64,000 bases of DNA from Kineosporia sp. R_H_3 (GTDB taxonomy: Bacteria; Actinomycetota; Actinomycetes; Actinomycetales; Kineosporiaceae), in contig NZ_MWLL01000191.1 of assembly GCF_002198675.1 (NCBI RefSeq), forward strand, positions 1 to 64,000, read 5' to 3'. The stretch's first letter is position 1, and the number at the start of each line of letters is the position of its first letter. Made by a program: the position numbers and the translations under genes. The notes beneath the pieces are model-generated. The model worked only from the letters and a program-made list of their open reading frames with translations, was not told the DNA's origin and searched no databases. Below, piece after piece: positions 60,920-64,000 of this stretch.

Positions 60920-61462
60920 ATGAGTGATGCAGGGACCTTCTTCGCCCGTTCCGACTGGACCAGCCACGGTCCGGCCCGGAGCCTCAGCGGCTTCGACCTC
61001 CGGCACAGCGAAGGCCTGGCTGTGCACTGGCCCGGCACCACCCTGAAGGACTACGACGGCCCGAAAGCGCCCACCCTGCAGCACACCGCCGACAGGCTCG
61101 AGGCGTGGCGGGTCTTCCACACCCAGGTGAAGGGCTACTCCGACATCGCCTACCAGGTCGCGATCGACCAGGCCGGCCGCATCCTCGTCCTGCACGGCCT
61201 GTCCCACCGGTCAGCGGCCAACGGCGACGCGGCGGTGAACCGGAGGTACGGGGCCGTGCTGCTGATCGTCGGCGCCGCCGAGGAACCGAGCCCGGCCATG
61301 CTCAGCGCCTTCCACACCTTCTACACCGACGCGTGGCGGGCCCGTGGCGGCAAGGCCAAGATCCTCACTCACGACCGGGTCCGGCGGATGACGGGCCTGG
61401 GCGGGACGAGCCGTCCCGGGCCTGCCATCACCGATCGGATCAAGAACGACACTCTGCACTGA
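60920..61462 (+). CDS. Peptidoglycan-recognition/amidase-2-like protein
   Basis: A 180-aa protein from ATG 60920, with GAGAGGA upstream. The fold pattern of N-acetylmuramoyl-L-alanine amidase (type 2) is visible: first zinc-ligand strand GLAVHWPGTTLKDYDG, VFHTQVKGYSDIAYQVAIDQ then AGRILVLHGLSHRSAANGDA, and a helical SAFHTFYTDAWRARG. The usual second His after the first ligand is Trp, and the later zinc ligands are hard to place. No signal peptide or transmembrane segment. Enzymatic activity is uncertain; a phage-like or intracellular amidase are possibilities. Confidence 0.65.
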   Translation: MSDAGTFFARSDWTSHGPARSLSGFDLRHSEGLAVHWPGTTLKDYDGPKAPTLQHTADRLEAWRVFHTQVKGYSDIAYQVAIDQAGRILVLHGLSHRSAANGDAAVNRRYGAVLLIVGAAEEPSPAMLSAFHTFYTDAWRARGGKAKILTHDRVRRMTGLGGTSRPGPAITDRIKNDTLH

Positions 61463-61566
61463 GCCCGCGGCGGCAGCCCGCCGTGGTCCGGCCGGGGTGG
61501 CCCGCGCCCGGAGGTCCTGCCACGATCAAGCAGGCACACCGTCACCAGCGTCTTGGCCGCGGGACG

Positions 61567-62127
61567 CTACCCCGTGCCGGACGTTCGCTGGTCATCTGCT
61601 GTCGCCGACGGCGCGGGGTGTCGGGCGTCGAGCAGGTAGCCCACTCCGCGAACGCTCACCAGGTTCAGGCCCGGCAGCTTGGCGCGCAGCCGGCACAGGG
61701 TCACGTCGACGAGGTTCGTGCCGGGGTCGAAGGTGATGCCCCACACCTGCGCCAGGAGCTCCTCGCGGCCACAGATGGCGCCGCGCCGTGCGGCAAGGTG
61801 CGCGATCAGCGCGTCCTGGCGCGGTGAGAGTCGGACCTCTCGGCCTTGGTACCGGACGTGCCGCGGGCGGGCGCCCGGGGAGAGGCCGACTGTCGTCCAC
61901 CACGGGTCGTCGCGCGCCAGTCGCCCGACGGGCTGACCGACTGCGTGTCCCGTGAGCGGGTGGACGACGCTGCGCAACTGCTCGAGGCTCGCGGGCCAGG
62001 GAAGCTGGGTGACCCGCGTCCAGTCCCAGACCCCACCAGCGGTCGTAGCGGCTCGGCAGCATCCGGACTCCGATCGTCGACAACACGGCGCGCCATGAGC
62101 CGAGCGACGCCGCCCTGCGGCGGTCAT
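61567..62127 (-). CDS. OmpR-type winged-helix regulator without receiver
   Basis: A 186-aa reading frame; ATG 62127 is a formal choice and the first 35 residues are not convincing. The C-terminal 95 residues form a transcriptional regulatory domain: VRLSPRQDALIAHLAARRGA, ICGREELLAQVWG, TNLVDVTLCRLRAKL and VSVRGVGYLLDAR. No phospho-receiver precedes it; instead there is a short Trp-rich segment (VWDWTRVTQLPWPASL, DDPWWTTVGLSPG). It could be an orphan DNA-binding protein or the remains of a response regulator. Confidence 0.6.
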   Translation of the reverse strand: MTAAGRRRSAHGAPCCRRSESGCCRAATTAGGVWDWTRVTQLPWPASLEQLRSVVHPLTGHAVGQPVGRLARDDPWWTTVGLSPGARPRHVRYQGREVRLSPRQDALIAHLAARRGAICGREELLAQVWGITFDPGTNLVDVTLCRLRAKLPGLNLVSVRGVGYLLDARHPAPSATADDQRTSGTG

Positions 62128-62320
62128 GATCGCAGGACCGCGGCCGGGCCTGTGGGTGCCGGAAGCTCCCGAGCCGCCCGCTGAACTGCGCGACCGTCGG
62201 GGCGTCGAGCGGGCACGACGGCCGCGGGGACGCGGCCCGGCCGGGATCGCCGGCCATCTGGTGGCGCCGAGGCACTGCCAGCCCCCGGTCACCAGGTACG
62301 GCAGGGCATCGGCCCCTGGG

Positions 62321-63508
62321 TCAGCGCCCCCGCCCGTGCACGAGGCGGCCCTGCGCCATCACCGTGACGACGTCCCGCAGTCGGGTCAGGTCGGCGAGCG
62401 GGTCGCCGGTGACGACGAGGACGTCCGCGGAGAAGCCGGGCCGCAGGACGCCGAAGGACCCGCCGGGCAACGCGATCCGGGCCGCGTCGCGGGTGGCGGC
62501 CTGCAGCGCCCGCAGCGGGGACAGGCCGTAGCCGGTGAGCTCGACGATCTCGTCGACGATGTCGCCGTAGCCGTCGGTGCCGGTCCCGAACACCACGCCG
62601 GCGTCGAGTGCGTTCCGGAAGGACTCCCGGTGGATGTCGAGGATCCCCTCCGCGATCCGGGTCCACTCCCCCGGCAGGCCCCACTCGGCACCGCGGCGCG
62701 CGATGTTGACCATCGTCGAGAGGGTAGGGACGAGGCGGACGCCGCGTGCGGCCATCTCCGCAGCCTGAGACGGCGTGAGGTAGATGCCGTGCTCGATGCA
62801 GTGCACCCCCGCGGCGAGCGCGTTCCCGATGCCCTCGACGCCGTCGGCGTGCGCGGTGACGTACTTCCTCGCCGCGTTCGCGACCGCCACCACCGCCGAC
62901 AGCTCCTGCACGTCGAGCTCCGGATGCGTCGGGTCCTCGCCGACCCTGACCGTCCCGACGCCGCCGCTGGCCATGACCTTGATGAAGTCCGCGCCGCGGG
63001 CGAGCTGGGTCCTCGCGGCCCGGGCGCACCCGACCGGGCCGTCCGCCTCGACGCCCGCCCCGACGCCGTGGCCGCCGGTCATCGTGATCGCCTCGCCGGC
63101 GCAGACCATCCGCGGGCCCAGGAGGTAGCCCTCGTCGAAGGCGGCCCGGACCGCGAGGTCGTTGCCGTGGTGGCTGCCGGGGACGCGGACCGTCGTCACC
63201 CCGCTCGCCAGGCACTGCTGGGCGTAGTGGGCGATGACGACGGCCCAGGTGGCGTCCGGCTCGTCGATCTCGGTCGTGCCCTCGCCGAACCTGCTGCGGC
63301 CGAGCAGGTGCTCGTGGCAGTCGACGAGACCCGGCAGCACGGTCGCGCCCGCGCAGTCGACGACGGTCGTCCCTTCGGGGACCTCGACCGTCGTCCGGGG
63401 GCCGACCGCCCGGATCACTGCTCCCTCGACGAGGACCGCGCCGTCCGACAGCGGCTCGTCGTCGCCGGTGATCACCTGACCGCCGGCGAACAGAATGCGC
63501 CGCGTCAT
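62321..63508 (-). CDS. Amidohydrolase (imidazolonepropionase/prolidase-like)
   Basis: A 395-aa protein; ATG 63508 overlaps the stop of the upstream hydantoinase gene (ATGA). Metal-dependent amidohydrolase motifs: VLPGLVDCHEHLLG (first two metal His), FIKVMASGGVG (carbamylated/bridging Lys region), KYVTAHADGVEG, AGVHCIEHGIYLT and the catalytic Asp in VVFGTGTDGYGDIV, ending ADVLVVTGDPLADLTRLRDV. No signal peptide. Family members hydrolyse C-N bonds in cyclic amides or dipeptides. Pairing with a hydantoinase-B gene suggests a cyclic amide substrate. Confidence 0.85.
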   Translation of the reverse strand: MTRRILFAGGQVITGDDEPLSDGAVLVEGAVIRAVGPRTTVEVPEGTTVVDCAGATVLPGLVDCHEHLLGRSRFGEGTTEIDEPDATWAVVIAHYAQQCLASGVTTVRVPGSHHGNDLAVRAAFDEGYLLGPRMVCAGEAITMTGGHGVGAGVEADGPVGCARAARTQLARGADFIKVMASGGVGTVRVGEDPTHPELDVQELSAVVAVANAARKYVTAHADGVEGIGNALAAGVHCIEHGIYLTPSQAAEMAARGVRLVPTLSTMVNIARRGAEWGLPGEWTRIAEGILDIHRESFRNALDAGVVFGTGTDGYGDIVDEIVELTGYGLSPLRALQAATRDAARIALPGGSFGVLRPGFSADVLVVTGDPLADLTRLRDVVTVMAQGRLVHGRGR

Positions 63509-64000
63509 CGCGGCAGGAGCTCGGTCTCGGAGCGATGGGCGAGGGCTTCCTCGTTCCCGTCCCGGTCGTCCCCGGCCGGCGTCCCGTACCCGCCCCCGCC
63601 CGCGGTGCAGATCGTCAGCTCGTCGCCCGCCTGCAGCGGGCGCCCTTCGCACTTGTGCACGATCTCCACCCCGGACGACGTACGGATCCGGGCGAAGCCC
63701 GGTGCGCCGGCCCCGCCGCCGCACAGACCCCACGGGGGCGTGTGGACCCGGTCCATCCACAGGTACAGCAGAGCCGGCTCGAGGAGGCGGTAGCGGCGCA
63801 CGATGCCGCGACCGCCATGGTGGCGGCCCGGGCCACCGGACCTGTCGCGGTAGCCGTACTCCTCGACGACCGCGGGGTAGCGGGACTCCAGGAGCTCGAC
63901 CGAGAAGTTCCGGAACTGGCCGTTCGTCAGGTCGATGACGGCGTCGGCGCCGTCGTACCCGTCACCGGCCCCCCACCCACCGGCGTGCGCCTCGCCGAGC
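63505..64000 (-). CDS. Hydantoinase B/oxoprolinase-family protein (partial; N-terminus outside window)
   Basis: Open to the right edge of the window; about 164 codons visible with the stop at 63505. Typical C-terminal features: AHAGGWGAGDGYDGADAVID, NGQFRNFSVELLESRYPAVV, the Gly/Arg-rich RSGGPGRHHGGRGIVRRYRL and LTICTAGGGGYGTP. HyuB subunits act with HyuA in ATP-dependent or ATP-independent hydrolysis of hydantoins or 5-oxoproline-like lactams. Codes upstream of and overlaps the amidohydrolase, so one operon. Confidence 0.85.
   Translation of the reverse strand, partial: LGEAHAGGWGAGDGYDGADAVIDLTNGQFRNFSVELLESRYPAVVEEYGYRDRSGGPGRHHGGRGIVRRYRLLEPALLYLWMDRVHTPPWGLCGGGAGAPGFARIRTSSGVEIVHKCEGRPLQAGDELTICTAGGGGYGTPAGDDRDGNEEALAHRSETELLPR

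Overview
The window is high-G+C DNA that reads as a chromosome segment of an actinomycete. The pointers are a mycothiol-dependent maleylpyruvate isomerase, a mycoredoxin-like protein, DUF2510, a DUF2231/cytochrome b5 membrane protein, many GTG starts and GTGA/ATGA overlaps. The family cannot be fixed from the sequence alone. Coding is dense, with pockets of decayed genes where mobile DNA has entered.

About 1-12.4 kb is an accessory region. A 3' fragment of a tRNA, tRNA-Phe-like by its CTGAAAA anticodon loop, recurs three times in the same orientation (763-800, 8764-8806, 12316-12358). Each copy is followed by a hairpin terminator. This is the signature of tandem integrative elements in one tRNA attachment site; no intact tRNA lies in the window. 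Element A (801-8806) carries a transposase remnant, a strikingly AT-richer two-gene operon (1811-6183), a candidate toxin-antitoxin pair and a winged-helix mobile-element protein. The operon encodes an 839-aa protein ending in a type II secretion pseudopilin (GspG-like) domain and a 615-aa membrane protein with a PD-(D/E)xK-like motif; it is the best candidate here for an undescribed system. Element B (8807-12358) carries an Imm1-type immunity protein, a truncated tyrosine integrase, a Sel1-repeat tail-anchored protein and a repeat protein.

About 12.4-18.5 kb holds a frameshifted YCII gene and then a catabolic operon: serine hydrolase, FadR-type GntR regulator, FMN L-2-hydroxyacid oxidase and GlcD-type FAD oxidase. 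A FadR-like operator sits upstream. The set suggests an ester or lactone is hydrolysed and both enantiomers of the released 2-hydroxy acid are oxidised.

About 18.5-31.4 kb is, after fused IclR/MMPL gene remnants, an aromatic-acid supercluster: PaaX-like regulator, aryl-AMP/CoA ligase, NDP-forming acyl-CoA synthetase, salicylyl-CoA 5-hydroxylase-like flavoprotein and alpha/beta hydrolase. An IclR regulator is divergent from gentisate 1,2-dioxygenase, fumarylpyruvate hydrolase, maleylpyruvate isomerase and 3-hydroxybenzoate 6-hydroxylase. Salicylate (via CoA thioesters) and 3-hydroxybenzoate would converge on gentisate and then on fumarate plus pyruvate. A perfect palindrome lies in the divergent promoter.

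About 31.4-48.4 kb is mixed: a DUF2510 surface protein, a second, truncated copy of the element-A winged-helix gene, a tandem cytochrome b5 protein, homocysteine S-methyltransferase, an NB-ARC/TPR regulator, a NarL-type two-component pair, alpha/beta hydrolases, an 846-aa membrane protein with a hydrolase-like end, and a trimodular lysozyme/peptidoglycan-binding/L,D-transpeptidase-like protein with a small holin-like protein.

About 49.0-60.5 kb is a signalling island: seven stand-alone receiver proteins, one Hpt protein and two soluble multi-domain histidine kinases with almost no DNA-binding output, followed by a LuxR-type response regulator/ComP-like kinase pair. The end of the window has an amidase-like protein, a winged-helix regulator, an amidohydrolase and the end of a hydantoinase-B-type gene.
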